The notes under the pieces are model-generated. The model made no database searches. It was not told the DNA's origin and saw only the letters and a program-made list of their open reading frames with translations. From JAVBLV01 sp031553195 (lineage in GTDB: Bacteria; Bacteroidota; Bacteroidia; Bacteroidales; P3): a stretch of DNA of 13,525 nucleotides. Where the stretch lies: assembly GCA_031553195.1 (NCBI GenBank), contig JAVBLV010000027.1, forward strand, positions 1 to 13,525. The letters are read 5' to 3'. The position numbers and the translations under genes were made by a program. Numbering within the stretch: the stretch's first letter is position 1; each line of letters begins with the position of its first letter. Of this stretch, positions 13,483 through 13,525 are shown one piece after another.

Positions 13483-13525
13483 ATGGAGATTCCCAAAGAA
13501 TTATTAAGCAAAGAATTTTTGTCTC
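13483..13525 (+). CDS. Start of an IS256-family-like transposase (cut by window edge)
   Basis: Only 14 residues are visible, MEIPKELLSKEFLS. They match my memory of the first residues of Bacteroidota IS256-family transposases (…KEFLSQFKT…). A purine-rich GAAAGGA lies about 11 bases upstream. The terminal-repeat-like sequence and leader hairpin before it support the call; the DDE catalytic domain is outside the window. Confidence 0.6.
   Translation, partial: MEIPKELLSKEFLS

Larger units (their letters stand above)
13386..13525 (+). mobile_element. Left end of an IS256-like insertion sequence
   Basis: The MITE match stops at 13385, and GACACTGTCCATACTTATGTGTAA (13386-13409) follows. I recognise this as the type of terminal repeat seen in Bacteroidota IS256 elements. 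A leader hairpin and a transposase start follow it. The right end lies outside the window. Confidence 0.65.

Overview
The window looks like a moderately AT-rich chromosomal segment from a member of the Bacteroidota, probably Bacteroidales. The evidence is gene content: a GldF/GldG/DUF4340 cluster, a Bacteroidetes-type HU-related DNA-binding protein, RHS-core proteins of the 'GYTGHEHL…FGFINMNARLYDP' type, a four-helix-bundle (S23-like) protein, and leaders that lack strong Shine-Dalgarno sequences. No rRNA, tRNA or CRISPR array is visible.

Region 1 (1-3390, + strand) is a decaying array of RHS C-terminal cassettes. The same end of an RHS core, finishing at the DPTGLW boundary, occurs three times (1-150, 1155-1270, 3126-3275). 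Each copy is followed by a different, AT-rich tip. Tip 1 is an unrecognised domain, followed with a 4-base start/stop overlap by a small lipoprotein-like gene. Tip 2 is a GIY-YIG nuclease-like toxin on a core fragment without a start codon, followed by a candidate immunity gene. Tip 3 is a 40-residue remnant. This is the pattern expected of polymorphic-toxin tip exchange with displaced ('orphan') toxin/immunity modules. Between cassettes 2 and 3 lie two ~165-bp direct repeats that end in decayed RHS-like coding sequence.

Region 2 (3452-4872) holds an HU-like gene with strong hairpin terminators. An ~880-bp non-coding stretch follows, containing ~97-bp direct repeats, 20-bp inverted boxes and 31-base perfect or near-perfect hairpins.

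Region 3 (4873-8622, - strand) is gldF, gldG and a DUF4340 gene, transcribed in that order. It encodes the permease and auxiliary parts of an ABC-2-type system named for gliding motility. The ATPase (GldA) is not in the window.

Region 4 (9008-11893, - strand) carries a polysaccharide flippase followed by a GT4 glycosyltransferase, a small envelope-polysaccharide unit.

Region 5 (11894-13525) contains a four-helix-bundle protein gene on the - strand, several repeats, and at the right edge the left end of an IS256-type insertion sequence. 

The strongest signal outside the genes is a family of ~150-160-bp MITE-like elements. There are four copies (8706-8933, 10145-10296, 12245-12404, 13247-13385), with GAGGTTGTTTAAA-type ends and TTA target duplications at two of them. 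One copy is interrupted by a hairpin-plus-box module that also occurs twice in region 2. Another is interrupted by the IS256-like element. The intergenic space is therefore a layered record of small mobile elements.
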